Shown here one piece after another: positions 44,263 to 53,478 of a stretch of DNA of 64,000 bases (positions within the stretch are counted from its first letter, which is position 1; the number at the start of each line of letters is the position of its first letter). The position numbers and the translations under genes were made by a program. This DNA comes from Chitinophaga jiangningensis. GTDB taxonomy: Bacteria > Bacteroidota > Bacteroidia > Chitinophagales > Chitinophagaceae. Below the pieces are notes generated by a model, which did no database searches, was not told the DNA's origin, and saw only the letters and a program-made list of their open reading frames with translations. The stretch spans positions 186,001 through 250,000 of the forward strand of contig NZ_FRBL01000002.1 in assembly GCF_900142605.1 (NCBI RefSeq), given 5' to 3'.

Positions 44263-45834
44263 TTAACTTATCACTTTATAACCTACACCCGGCAAGAGTT
44301 CATAGGATATATCAGTATCACTGAGTAATTGCTCCGCCGGGTCCAGGCTGAGGTCAAAAATGGCCTCTCCCCTGTCTCTTGTCAGCAGCATAGTATCGGT
44401 ATTAGTGACCTGCGTATAGGTATCCAGTACCTGTGTATCGGCTGTTACCGCGTCGGTGGTAATGATACGATAGTTGAGCAGTACGCTGGCGGTAGCGGGT
44501 TGTGTGAGGTCTGCGTCCTGGAAGAAGCGTACATTAACGTTTGCGCTGCGCACAATCTTCTTGCCGTATGGCAGTACCGCCTGTTCGGTTACGGTGTTAT
44601 TGGTAATTGTTAAGCTGGCATAAAGCAGTGTAACCGGTTCATCGCCACAAGTGCCGCTGGACAAGGTCACTGCCACACCTTCCTCACCGTCTCCGAGTAC
44701 AACATCATGGAAAATGTATAATCCATCTCCCTGGTATGGCTGGCAGACAGTTTTATGCTGGTAATCGGCTTTTACTGAGCCCGCAGTACCTGCGATGGTT
44801 ACATACATGTCATAAGTTCCTTTTGGAGGTGTTTTCAGCAGGGCACCGTCTGTGCTGCCTAACGGAACATCGAGCAGGGTAATAATATCCCCGTCTCCGT
44901 CCGGGCGCAATTCGATTTGGGTGATAAATGCCTGTTGCGCCAGGGAGTCGACATATGCCAGCAAAGTACCGTTAGTATTTGCTTCTCTGGCGTTAACGGT
45001 AATACTTACCTCATCCTGACCGATGGCTCCACGATTATCCGTGACGGTTAATCTGAATTTATAGAGTCCGGCAACGAGACCACTAAGTACTGGCCGTGCA
45101 ATATTCGGATCGCTCAGTTGATAAGCCACCGGGCCAACAATTTTATCCCAATGCCAGGCAACGATGTTGCCATCTCCATCTGTGCCGCTTCCCTGCAGTT
45201 GTACAACAGGTGTATCTTCTACAAACACGGCAATGTCAGCCCCGGCATTAGCCACTGGCGGGGTATTTTCGACGGAAGGAATGGTGGTATCCGTCATAAT
45301 AAACTCCAGCAAATTCAGGCCACCAGTAGTGGTGCGCGGCAGAAACAGATGATCCCATATTTTACCTGAATTAATATCCATAGTGGTGGTAACAAGGTCT
45401 TGTGTACCATCAGCGGTGGTATACCTGATGATCAGGTTGAGGGATAATTTTTTAGAGAAGCTATTGCTTACCATGGTAATTTTCCACCATTCAGCCACCT
45501 GCTTCGGAGGTTGTGTTACCAGGTCCAGTGTTTGACCTGGCAATACCAGGCATTTATCACTATAAAACGCGGGAACACTAGTACTCTTATCCCATGGTGC
45601 TATTTCCAGGTGCTGAAAACTAACGAACTGGCTACCACTGTACACAATCCGTACATTCAGCCGGTTACCGTTTACCGGTTCTACCGGAATTACCGGGCAG
45701 GTTTGCGGATCATAAACCGGTGGTGCATAATCAGGGTCTGTCAGCTTATTGATTTTTTTTCTGCCGGTAGCCTGCCCCGTGCCTACTATATATTCTTCGA
45801 GCCGGAGGTATTTAATCATCCCGGTATTTTGCAT
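44263..45834 (-). CDS. Adhesin/fibre protein with shared N-terminal module and PKD domain
   Basis: The 523-residue protein begins with the module also seen in the genes at 45852 and 47775: NTG near residue 3, Tyr, TGxxTG, DPDYxxP, and CP near residue 45. After a beta-rich region, residues about 190-285 form a PKD domain (PPVANAGADIAVF, GSGTDGDGNIVAWHWD, YKFRLTVTDNRG). The rest is further beta-sandwich sequence with paired Cys. PKD domains bind glycans or proteins at surfaces. The gene lies in the fibre cassette and probably encodes an exchangeable receptor-binding arm. Confidence 0.8.
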   Translation of the reverse strand: MQNTGMIKYLRLEEYIVGTGQATGRKKINKLTDPDYAPPVYDPQTCPVIPVEPVNGNRLNVRIVYSGSQFVSFQHLEIAPWDKSTSVPAFYSDKCLVLPGQTLDLVTQPPKQVAEWWKITMVSNSFSKKLSLNLIIRYTTADGTQDLVTTTMDINSGKIWDHLFLPRTTTGGLNLLEFIMTDTTIPSVENTPPVANAGADIAVFVEDTPVVQLQGSGTDGDGNIVAWHWDKIVGPVAYQLSDPNIARPVLSGLVAGLYKFRLTVTDNRGAIGQDEVSITVNAREANTNGTLLAYVDSLAQQAFITQIELRPDGDGDIITLLDVPLGSTDGALLKTPPKGTYDMYVTIAGTAGSVKADYQHKTVCQPYQGDGLYIFHDVVLGDGEEGVAVTLSSGTCGDEPVTLLYASLTITNNTVTEQAVLPYGKKIVRSANVNVRFFQDADLTQPATASVLLNYRIITTDAVTADTQVLDTYTQVTNTDTMLLTRDRGEAIFDLSLDPAEQLLSDTDISYELLPGVGYKVIS

Positions 45835-45851
45835 AATAACTGTATTTGGGG

Positions 45852-46949
45852 TTAATTAATCGGACAGGTAGTAGTATCCGGGACAGGTGGAAAGTAAGGT
45901 CCCGTACCCGTTCCCTCGATGTTTTGTTCTATATAGCCATCCGCCACACCTCGCAGTAGTCGCTTGCGCCTTCTATACGCCAGCTTACCGCTGTTGTGCT
46001 GCTTAACAGTATCTACCAGTACCTGGCGACAAACAGAGCTACCATTATTATAGTCGAGGGCATACCCTGCCGGGCAGGAATAGCCTCCTTCTCCGGTATG
46101 GAAATACTGACCGCGCATATCCGCAGTAGACCACAATACAGTAGGTATGCGTGAATCTTCCCAGTAAAGTTCGTCCCAGGTATTACTATAAATTTCTGCA
46201 CCAAAACAAAGTAAATTGTTTACCCCTGCCTGTCCTTCCATTTGTATGATATTCCTGCCGGCTTTGAGCGGTACTTCAAACAGGCGCCATTCGCGATAAA
46301 GCGTAGTATTTGAAAAACTTACGATTGTCCTGTTGGAGCCCGCCTGGTTCGTGAGTATAATTCGGCCTGATGTGGTTGCGCTCACTGCCACCAGTACAAT
46401 TTTATCAGCAGGCATTTCCAGCGTGGCAGTAAACCCTAGCCATTTATTCAGGATTGCGTCAGCTGCACCATCATTATTGAGGTCCACCCAAAGGCCGCAC
46501 CGGTTCATTGCTCCCTCTGTTGATACCGCAGTAGGATTGGCCCAGAAAGGGTTGTTATAACCGAAATAGTAAGGAGAACCACCACCGGTAGGGGTATAAG
46601 AATTAATCCTGTAGATGAGCGCATAGTTATTCTGAAATGCAGTATTCGAGACTGCAACAGATTTATAGGGCGTTGCCGGCGGTGTTGCCATAGTATCAGT
46701 AGCCTTAATACAACTTGTGCTGTCTGCATTCATTACATAACCTGGAGCACAATAGAAAGAAGTGGCCTCACAGTAAGGGTCAATGGGCTCCCATACGTAT
46801 GGAAGCGGACAAATATCAAAGTCCATCATTGGCTGTACATAATCCGGGTCAGCAGGATCGTTTGGCTTACGTACTCCTGTGGGCTGCCCTGTATTGGCAT
46901 CTATTTGCACCAGCCACTGATATACAAGTTTTCCGGTATTATCAAGCAT
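45852..46949 (-). CDS. Adhesin/fibre protein with shared N-terminal module
   Basis: The 365-residue protein opens with the same module (NTGKLVYQWL, TGQPTG, DPDYVQP, CPLP), then WEPIDPYCEATSFYCAPGY, which echoes the C-terminus of the upstream 576-aa protein. Cys-rich segments alternate with a beta-sandwich resembling galactose-binding folds (about residues 170-260). A partial copy of the module returns at the very end (SGKLAYRRRKR to PVPDTTTCPIN). Its start overlaps the stop of the glycosyltransferase-like gene by eight bases. Probable receptor-binding or adaptor protein. Confidence 0.75.
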   Translation of the reverse strand: MLDNTGKLVYQWLVQIDANTGQPTGVRKPNDPADPDYVQPMMDFDICPLPYVWEPIDPYCEATSFYCAPGYVMNADSTSCIKATDTMATPPATPYKSVAVSNTAFQNNYALIYRINSYTPTGGGSPYYFGYNNPFWANPTAVSTEGAMNRCGLWVDLNNDGAADAILNKWLGFTATLEMPADKIVLVAVSATTSGRIILTNQAGSNRTIVSFSNTTLYREWRLFEVPLKAGRNIIQMEGQAGVNNLLCFGAEIYSNTWDELYWEDSRIPTVLWSTADMRGQYFHTGEGGYSCPAGYALDYNNGSSVCRQVLVDTVKQHNSGKLAYRRRKRLLRGVADGYIEQNIEGTGTGPYFPPVPDTTTCPIN

Positions 46950-47772
46950 CGTTGAATTTTTTTAAAAAATTTTTACCACAATCTTTGACAGCATTTATAT
47001 ATCGCGACACGGACAATTCCTCAGGTACATGATAGCGTTGCATCACTTCAAAGGGTTCTGTGTGTCGAAATTTAGTTTTGTCGAATACCCTGGCATCGAG
47101 GTGGTGATAAAGTTTCACATTACGCCTCCAGCCTTTTCCATATTCAAAATCCAGTTCCGGTGAGAGTTCTGTTTTAAAGCCCCTGTCCCATATATTCCAG
47201 ATCCAGGCACGCATCTCACAAATCCATCTGTCGTATTGGACATCAATATGCTTGCACATATACTCAAATAACCGGATACTGTCTTCCTCTACCTTATACC
47301 AGAAGTCTGCGTTTACCCCCGTGCCTATAGCATGAAATCCGCCTGGTTTACTTGTCCTTGGCTGCATGCCGATCACGTGTTCAAATTTTCCCGTTTCGAT
47401 GAATTTACTGGCGTCACTCCAAAACCAGGTATCCGGTTTCAGTGGCACCTCGGGCAATGCGGATATCAACATATCCTGCTCAGCAAAAAAGAAATACTCC
47501 TGTTCACATGCCGGATACATCTCCCAGAATCGCCCGTATAAATGGGGCTTACAGGAGGGCTTATAAAAGCGCTGCTTCTTATCCTCGAAATAGTGACAGG
47601 TAGCTAATCGTTCGAATTTCCGGAAGTCTTCAGAAGGCTTGCCTTTAATTTCTGTCAGCAGAATAATATTTTGTTTAGGTATTTCCAGGTGTTCGATAGA
47701 AGAAAAGAAAACTTTGAGCTGCCAGTTGAACATAGTGGTATCCGCCTGCGTCAGCAACAATTTATACTGCAT
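46942..47772 (-). CDS. Glycosyltransferase-like protein embedded in the fibre cassette
   Basis: The start MQYKLLLTQADT (47772) is preferred because upstream codons lie inside the previous gene; this gives 276 residues. The first half looks like a GT-A nucleotide-sugar-binding fold: strand YKLLLTQ, helix FNWQLKVFFSSIEHL, strand NIILLTE, then FFFAEQDMLI, where the acidic pair (residues 98-100) sits where a DxD metal-binding motif would be. The second half has GFHAIGTGVNADFWYKV and many Trp/Tyr residues. No phage structural motif is present. A role in glycosylating fibres or the particle surface is inferred from position. Confidence 0.55.
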   Translation of the reverse strand: MQYKLLLTQADTTMFNWQLKVFFSSIEHLEIPKQNIILLTEIKGKPSEDFRKFERLATCHYFEDKKQRFYKPSCKPHLYGRFWEMYPACEQEYFFFAEQDMLISALPEVPLKPDTWFWSDASKFIETGKFEHVIGMQPRTSKPGGFHAIGTGVNADFWYKVEEDSIRLFEYMCKHIDVQYDRWICEMRAWIWNIWDRGFKTELSPELDFEYGKGWRRNVKLYHHLDARVFDKTKFRHTEPFEVMQRYHVPEELSVSRYINAVKDCGKNFLKKFNDA

Positions 47773-47774
47773 GC

Positions 47775-48629
47775 TTATTTTTTTGTGATCCTGACGAAAA
47801 AGTCCCCAAAATATTCGGTTGATAAGTTGCGACTTACTGTTGCACCGGCTTCTATTGTTTCGAGAGTAATTCTTGGTAACTGCATCCATCCACCATCGGG
47901 ACCATCCGGGTCAACGGGCACCGAATCACCATCATAGGTGGTGACTTCCATCAACAAAGCATAGGCGTTACTGTTAGTACCATTAAAATCCGGAGCGGGG
48001 TGGTAGTAATCCACATCATAGGACCCGAAGGTATTGGTACTATCGAGTGTCACTAATGCGCCATCGTTACCTATAAATGAAAAAGAAGCGGTACCAACAT
48101 CCGAACCCAGCTGTATAGCCACTGCGCCTGCTTGCCGGTAATATCCCCTATCGGAAGACACCACATTTATCAGCACTTCGCCAGACAGTTCGGGGAAAAC
48201 AAACTTTTCCCATGATTCTGCCAAACAGCCCATTGCGGTGAGGCGGCCTTGAATAAATACAAACGCATCATAAGTAATAGTATTCTCTGCATATCTCCAG
48301 CTTTGTCCGACCCGTTCACCAGATATTATAACAAGGTGGTCTTCTCCTGATTCTGTAAAAGCGCTGCTTTCTGTTGCCTGAAGTGTAGCTGTATTCACGC
48401 CGGTACTAACAGTATAGGTAATAGGACCAGCCTGCTCTTTAGAGGTAAAATTATTGATAGTGAAATGTGTATTCTGCACGGGTATAAAAGGGCATCCTGT
48501 TGCATCTTCCACCGGTGCCACGTAATCCGGATCACCCGGAACATTCGGCTTTACCACCCCGGTAGGAAGTCCTGTGGTGCTGGAATACTGCACGAGCAAG
48601 GCATATTGTTTCTTTCCTGTATTTGCCAT
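47775..48629 (-). CDS. Adhesin/fibre protein with shared N-terminal module
   Basis: From MANTGKKQYALLVQYSS the product is 284 residues. It has the full N-terminal module (TGLPTG, DPDYVAP, CPFIPV). Two beta-sandwich-like regions follow (about residues 50-150 and 150-284), the second containing YDGDSVPVDPDGPDGGW. The ATG lies two bases after the stop of the upstream 576-aa gene (TAATATG), so translation is coupled. Probable receptor-binding protein; no enzymatic motif seen. Confidence 0.75.
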   Translation of the reverse strand: MANTGKKQYALLVQYSSTTGLPTGVVKPNVPGDPDYVAPVEDATGCPFIPVQNTHFTINNFTSKEQAGPITYTVSTGVNTATLQATESSAFTESGEDHLVIISGERVGQSWRYAENTITYDAFVFIQGRLTAMGCLAESWEKFVFPELSGEVLINVVSSDRGYYRQAGAVAIQLGSDVGTASFSFIGNDGALVTLDSTNTFGSYDVDYYHPAPDFNGTNSNAYALLMEVTTYDGDSVPVDPDGPDGGWMQLPRITLETIEAGATVSRNLSTEYFGDFFVRITKK

Positions 48630-48630
48630 A

Positions 48631-50361
48631 TTATAAAGTTGGGGGATTAGGGGTTTCGTCACCAAAATTTTCACAGTATGCCGTCGCATTTTCACCGATC
48701 CAGAAAAATTCTTTTTCCTCACAGGTTGGACTCACCGGTCTCCACGCGGTAGTTTCACAATACGGTGCCGCCGGTTCCCAGAAGAACGTTTCCGGTACTT
48801 CCTCCGTTTCATTATATCCCGCGTCACCTACATCTGTCAAAGCCATCCACGAATTATATGGAATCAGGTAATGCCTGACATAGCTCGTCACCTGGTCAAT
48901 CGCAAAGGAATGATTGCGGTTACGCATCCAGATACTGATAAAGTTGTTTACCTGTACCAATCCCCTGGAGTAGTTCGTTTGCATAGGCAGCATTCGCATT
49001 CCCCAAATGCTTCCGGTACCAGCTATTTCAATTATAGGAATAATATAGGTTGTATCCTGATGGAAGATCAGATCGTTACCCTGCTTTATTTCTGTGGTAT
49101 CCTGGGCAAAGGTTTTTCGGTTGCGGTTATAAATAAACAATTTGACCTGCAGGTATTTATCATTTCGGACTAACTGCACTGACTCAAAGAAATAGTTGTT
49201 ATCAGTACCGTCTTTATAGGAGCGTGCATTCAACATTGCTCCATCCTTGTCAAAAGAATGAATACCTACTGATATCCGGCTGCCGGCATCCAGTTTTACA
49301 AGGAAGGAAAACTCATAATCCAGCCGGGGATCTACCTTGATCCAGAAATCGGGATTACTGTTCTTCAAGCCACCATCCTTGATTTTCATCACTGACTTTT
49401 CTTCGTCCATTACTACACTTACATCTCCATACACCGGATATTTACTGAGATCCTTAACATCAACGTGGGTTTCATAATTTTTATTGATGTTATCATTCAG
49501 ATGAAGTCCTTTGTACAGCGGAGAGGCATTGCCCAGGTTCCATCCAAAATGTTCGGGTTTGTAGAGATTGAACAGCAGTTCGTCTTCCTGCCTGTAGTTG
49601 ATCAAGCGCAGCAGCTCTCCATCGATAGCGGCACCCAGTTCTTTTTTATCATAAATATGCGTGGTGCCACGGTAGGCAATCTGGTGATAGAAATGCTCCA
49701 TCAGTTCAGTCATTTCCGGCAGGCTGTTAGCCTCCGACACGGCGAGCCCACGCTGTGTGATGAAGTCTGACAGCAGGAAATCCGTTTCATAGAAATGCTG
49801 GAATTTACGGGCATAAATCACCATGTACGAAACGAAATGCGCAACAGATTCCCAGAAAGCAATGAAATCTTCATTTCCATTAGCTTCATTTTCCCGGTCC
49901 ATATAATTGGGAATAATGCCTTTTGCATATAATTTTTGCAAGACATTAATGTACCAGCTGATCACCTCCGGATCATAGGCCCCAAAATACCTGGCAAACA
50001 CCGAATTATTAAAAGCCGGCGTTTCCGGTAACGGTGCTGTAGCAGTGGCTTCCAGGGAAGCAGCTGTTACCTGCAGGTCCATACTGGTATCAGCAAGTAT
50101 CCGTTCATACTTCAGTTCGAAGTATACCACTTCTCTTCCGGCGAACTGCAACTCCGTCAGGTGATCTATCGTGAGCTGCTGCCATTCCGTGTAATCGATT
50201 CCGTTAACTGCATAGCGGAAGTATTTTTCAAAGTAATTATTTCCATCTTCGCCGGAAGTGGTATCGGCAAAGGAAGCGATGCCGAGAATTGCCACTGCCG
50301 GGGCACAGGTGAGGATAATACTGTTTCCCTCTTTCCTGAATGTAGCTGCTTGAATAGCCAT
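48631..50361 (-). CDS. Baseplate-to-fibre protein in the gpI position
   Basis: A 576-residue protein immediately after the gpJ-like wedge, the place of gpI in P2- and Mu-type tails. The N-terminal 120 residues look like a beta-sandwich. The helical centre (residues about 130-290) fits a tail protein I-like fold (SVFARYFGAYDPEVISWYINVLQKLY, DFLLSDFITQRGL). Residues 300-480 resemble a carbohydrate-binding beta-sandwich. The C-terminal 60 residues contain repeats around PYCET, PTCEE and AYCEN, and WEPAAPYCE is shared with the 45852 protein. It probably links the baseplate to the interchangeable fibres. Confidence 0.75.
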   Translation of the reverse strand: MAIQAATFRKEGNSIILTCAPAVAILGIASFADTTSGEDGNNYFEKYFRYAVNGIDYTEWQQLTIDHLTELQFAGREVVYFELKYERILADTSMDLQVTAASLEATATAPLPETPAFNNSVFARYFGAYDPEVISWYINVLQKLYAKGIIPNYMDRENEANGNEDFIAFWESVAHFVSYMVIYARKFQHFYETDFLLSDFITQRGLAVSEANSLPEMTELMEHFYHQIAYRGTTHIYDKKELGAAIDGELLRLINYRQEDELLFNLYKPEHFGWNLGNASPLYKGLHLNDNINKNYETHVDVKDLSKYPVYGDVSVVMDEEKSVMKIKDGGLKNSNPDFWIKVDPRLDYEFSFLVKLDAGSRISVGIHSFDKDGAMLNARSYKDGTDNNYFFESVQLVRNDKYLQVKLFIYNRNRKTFAQDTTEIKQGNDLIFHQDTTYIIPIIEIAGTGSIWGMRMLPMQTNYSRGLVQVNNFISIWMRNRNHSFAIDQVTSYVRHYLIPYNSWMALTDVGDAGYNETEEVPETFFWEPAAPYCETTAWRPVSPTCEEKEFFWIGENATAYCENFGDETPNPPTL

Positions 50362-50363
50362 AA

Positions 50364-51569
50364 TTATAAATCTAAAATGGTGGACATGTAAGCGTGATCG
50401 ATCACGTTTGGATAATACAGTGGTGAAAGGGTACCGCTAAAGTTTGTTATGATTTTCCCTTCGAGGTCCAGCATCAGGAAGCCACGAAGCCGCGGCAACG
50501 CAAACTGATCGATGGATAAGTCGGTGCGGGGATAGAAATACTGGTCCGGCACATACTTCACTCCCGGCGTATTTTTCACAATTTGGAGCAGATTATCCCA
50601 TTCCACCCGCATCGCAGATGGATCAAAATACCGGAAGTCCAGGTATTTGGAAATTACAATCTGTATATTTTTGCGGATCTCGTCTGGATTAAAAGCATTA
50701 TCCAGTTCTACACGGAAGCATATGTCTACCGGCGCATAGTTTGCATTTCTCAACTCGATGCCATAGTACTCCGTACCGAAGGGTTTGTATTCAGTCAGCG
50801 AAAAATACATTGCGCTTTTCCTCAGCAGGTCATCCATCTCGGTGGAAGTAAGGAGGGATCCGTCCTGTGTAACGATACCCAAAACTACCTTCCCGGAATT
50901 ACTGTTGCCATAATGAAATACACGTAACACCTTCCGGTTGATCGCGATAAAGAGCTGCTCCAACATGGCCAATGTTCCGCGGGCCAGAATGTTTGCGCCA
51001 TTTTTGATACGGATACGGAAAAATTCATCCGGTTCGGTATCGCGGCCAAATTCAGCGCGACTTTCATTGATCACATTCAGGTGTCCGCTGGGAGCGGGCA
51101 CTACACGGGAGATGGACAATGCATCAACGTTTGTGGCGGCACCTTTTTCAATGCTTCGTACTTTTGCGTAGGTAAAACCGGCGGCTCCCACTACAAAATC
51201 TTCTTCAAATTCAAAGCGGATGCCTGTCGTGGACATAGGAAAATGCATCGCTGCTTTATAGTTGGTTCCGGGATTAGCCATTACTCTTACGTAGGTGGTA
51301 GCACCCAGGCTGCCCATGCGAGGGGCTACGCCAAAGTTCAGTGCCACCTGGTCGAGCTGGGAACCGAATGCCGTGTCAGGAAAAAGCTGGCTTAGGGCCA
51401 GTACAATATCCTTTTCACTCTTACCTACAATTTTGGAAATACCTGTGGCGATCCCTGACAGCACGGAGTTATCTGCCACCTTTGTTACCTTATCCGTGGT
51501 GTTGATCAATGTTTCCAGAAAAAGTAATCTTCGTTCAACGGATGTAGAGGGTTTAATATCCAGTGCCAT
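50364..51569 (-). CDS. Baseplate J/gp47-like wedge protein
   Basis: A 401-residue protein with features of baseplate J family proteins: helical N-terminus, a beta-rich middle (GATTYVRVMANPG), the family-like acidic segment EFGRDTEPDEFFRIRIKNG, and a C-terminal domain with the pattern ANYAPVDICFRVELD then IRKNIQIVISKYLDF. In contractile tails gpJ/gp6 forms the ring that controls the switch from extended to contracted state. It lies two bases from its neighbours on both sides, a tight operon. Confidence 0.9.
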   Translation of the reverse strand: MALDIKPSTSVERRLLFLETLINTTDKVTKVADNSVLSGIATGISKIVGKSEKDIVLALSQLFPDTAFGSQLDQVALNFGVAPRMGSLGATTYVRVMANPGTNYKAAMHFPMSTTGIRFEFEEDFVVGAAGFTYAKVRSIEKGAATNVDALSISRVVPAPSGHLNVINESRAEFGRDTEPDEFFRIRIKNGANILARGTLAMLEQLFIAINRKVLRVFHYGNSNSGKVVLGIVTQDGSLLTSTEMDDLLRKSAMYFSLTEYKPFGTEYYGIELRNANYAPVDICFRVELDNAFNPDEIRKNIQIVISKYLDFRYFDPSAMRVEWDNLLQIVKNTPGVKYVPDQYFYPRTDLSIDQFALPRLRGFLMLDLEGKIITNFSGTLSPLYYPNVIDHAYMSTILDL

Positions 51570-51571
51570 GA

Positions 51572-52492
51572 TTATATTGTAATACTAGCTTCAATCGTTT
51601 CATTCAATCTTGTACTTACCTGATAATTGATACGGAGGGTATCGTTTACCACTCTGATATCGTTGATCTGAAAGTCTTTCAGTGTATCATCCGAAGCGAA
51701 GGTGGCCGTCATCTGCCTGGAAATAACAGGAAAATTGAGCGATGCCCGGTTACCGCCAATGATAACAGCGGTTTGCAACCCATCATTGGGGGCATGCGGA
51801 TTATCATTTACTTTGAGCGATGCCAGAATTTCCACACTTTGGAATACAGTCTCCTCTTCCGTGAGGGTAAGCAGGTCGTTATCTGCAAACTGCAGTGCTC
51901 TGTGCAGGTCTTTTCCCAGGATACGTTTTCCTTCCATCGTATCCACCACCGCCGACACCTGAATAGTGCGGGGGCCTGCGGACTGCGTCAGTTTCAGGGG
52001 CACGCCGCCATCGGGAGTATAGTCTTCTTCCCGGATATTATTACCGATAGCAATTTCCGCCCAGCTATCTTCCGGCAATGCCTCTTTGAGCATATCTCTG
52101 GAAATTCTTTCCAGGGTTTGTCCGGCAGGCATCACATAGTCAAAAGCTCTTTGGTTGTTAAAAGCGGTATTGGAACGGGTGGAACGCGCCCATCGGCTGA
52201 TATTCCGTATTGTTTTAAGGCGGCTGTCGATCTGCTCAATTTCTTCCAGCAGGAACCACCACCGGCTGTTATTCAACTGCACACCATGCGTCTGGAAAGC
52301 AGTGAGGTAAACCTGTGTTTCTGCTTCCAGTGCAGCCAGCGTAGCAAACGGATCACTTTTCACACTGGAAAGATTACCTGCATAATAGGCTTCCAGCAAA
52401 GGATAATCCTGCTGAAAAAATCGCAGGGCACGCTGCAGGTATTGGCCGATGGCTTTACCCGTGATCTGCTCAAACTTGGTGAGTGTATTCAT
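51572..52492 (-). CDS. Baseplate protein in the gpW/gp25 position
   Basis: A 306-residue protein just upstream of gpJ in transcription order. The C-terminal half (GKDLHRALQFADNDLLTLTEEETVFQSVEILASL, then DFQINDIRVVNDTLRINYQVSTRL) recalls gp25/gpW proteins, which have the same strand-helix end and nucleate sheath assembly. The N-terminal half is extra helical sequence. The match is by pattern and position. Its start overlaps the preceding gene by 23 bases. Confidence 0.6.
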   Translation of the reverse strand: MNTLTKFEQITGKAIGQYLQRALRFFQQDYPLLEAYYAGNLSSVKSDPFATLAALEAETQVYLTAFQTHGVQLNNSRWWFLLEEIEQIDSRLKTIRNISRWARSTRSNTAFNNQRAFDYVMPAGQTLERISRDMLKEALPEDSWAEIAIGNNIREEDYTPDGGVPLKLTQSAGPRTIQVSAVVDTMEGKRILGKDLHRALQFADNDLLTLTEEETVFQSVEILASLKVNDNPHAPNDGLQTAVIIGGNRASLNFPVISRQMTATFASDDTLKDFQINDIRVVNDTLRINYQVSTRLNETIEASITI

Positions 52493-53234
52493 GTTGATCG
52501 TTTTGGGCGATTAAGTCGTCAATGCGGTTGGCGGAAGCTGCTATTTCTTCATGTACGCGGCGTGCCATTTCCAGGTTCTCGTATCTTTTTACGGGGCTGA
52601 TAGTTACTTCTAAAGGCGCAATTGCTTTTAAAGCCAGCGCATACTGATGTAGCATGTTATTATCTTCCGACATTGATATTTTGAAGGACACCGGTTTTAC
52701 ATAGTAACTATTTCCAAATGCGAGATTATAAAAGATGAGAAACCGGGGGCCTGCCTCATCTACTCTATCAGCTTCTGTAATCAGTTCTTCCATTACTTTC
52801 AGACAGCCGTATCCCGTTTTCACACGGTCATCAAATACCTGCCTGCTGGCATCTTTATCGGTCTTTGTATTACTGCTGGTATCAGATTTCCTTACAGCGC
52901 TGACCATGTCGGTATAATCCCCGCCCAGCATCACCCTGAACTTCCGGCCAAAATTCCCTGAAAGGGTTATATCCACAGGTGAAAATGTTGTACTTGACAT
53001 CGTAACGATACCTCCCAGGGTTCTTTTAAAACTGGTTGGCTTAGGCTGCGATTCATCCATATTAGAGGGCATCACCGGGAAGATGAAGTATCGCAGGGTA
53101 TTTCCTGCTGTATCCACCAGCTCGAGCGCACAGATATACTGCTCAAACTCTTTGGGGTACATTACGTTCAGTCCCTCTTTGCCGCTCTGCTGTAAAAGTG
53201 CATCTCTTCTTTGCACTGCGTCTTGAATACTCAT
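52470..53234 (-). CDS. Baseplate/tail-hub-associated protein
   Basis: A 254-residue protein with a segment typical of tail connectors that grip the tube and LysM-type baseplate proteins: RYFIFPVMPSNMDESQPKPTS followed by RTLGGIVTM. The rest is mixed alpha/beta with a long C-terminal helix rich in Arg/Glu. No LysM domain is seen. Its ATG overlaps the stop of the 80-aa gene (TAATG), suggesting coupled translation. Role by context: part of the hub or distal tail. Confidence 0.65.
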   Translation of the reverse strand: MSIQDAVQRRDALLQQSGKEGLNVMYPKEFEQYICALELVDTAGNTLRYFIFPVMPSNMDESQPKPTSFKRTLGGIVTMSSTTFSPVDITLSGNFGRKFRVMLGGDYTDMVSAVRKSDTSSNTKTDKDASRQVFDDRVKTGYGCLKVMEELITEADRVDEAGPRFLIFYNLAFGNSYYVKPVSFKISMSEDNNMLHQYALALKAIAPLEVTISPVKRYENLEMARRVHEEIAASANRIDDLIAQNDQHEYTHQV

Positions 53235-53476
53235 TATTTTACAGTTGATTCTAAAACAATCGGCGTTACATTCGCGGCAGGGCCCATTGCTGTTTGTACG
53301 ATGATGGCACCTGGCGGAATGGTGATCGTGATACTTCTTACGGCGTTATAGACGTCGGACTCCAGTTGTTCGCAATAAGCATTAATGGCAGCGCTGGGGC
53401 TATCCTGTTTCTGATTGTTTGTCTGCTGCATCTTTGCTTTGAGGCTTTCTGAAAATTTCTTTGGGATTAACGGCAT
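53234..53476 (-). CDS. Small tail protein of unknown function (80 aa)
   Basis: An 80-residue protein: a polar N-terminal half that may be disordered, a helix (INAYCEQLESDVYNAVRSI), and a final beta hairpin (ITITIPPGAIIVQ, then TPIVLESTVK). The gene sits between the spike and the hub-associated protein. A PAAR tip would fit this place, but the Pro-Ala-Ala-Arg pattern and metal-binding His are not present. Best described as an unknown baseplate component. Confidence 0.65.
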   Translation of the reverse strand: MPLIPKKFSESLKAKMQQTNNQKQDSPSAAINAYCEQLESDVYNAVRSITITIPPGAIIVQTAMGPAANVTPIVLESTVK

Positions 53477-53478
53477 AG

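Noticed and set aside
53234..53476. PAAR spike-tip protein
   Set aside because: Right position and size, but no PAAR motifs and no metal-binding His pattern.
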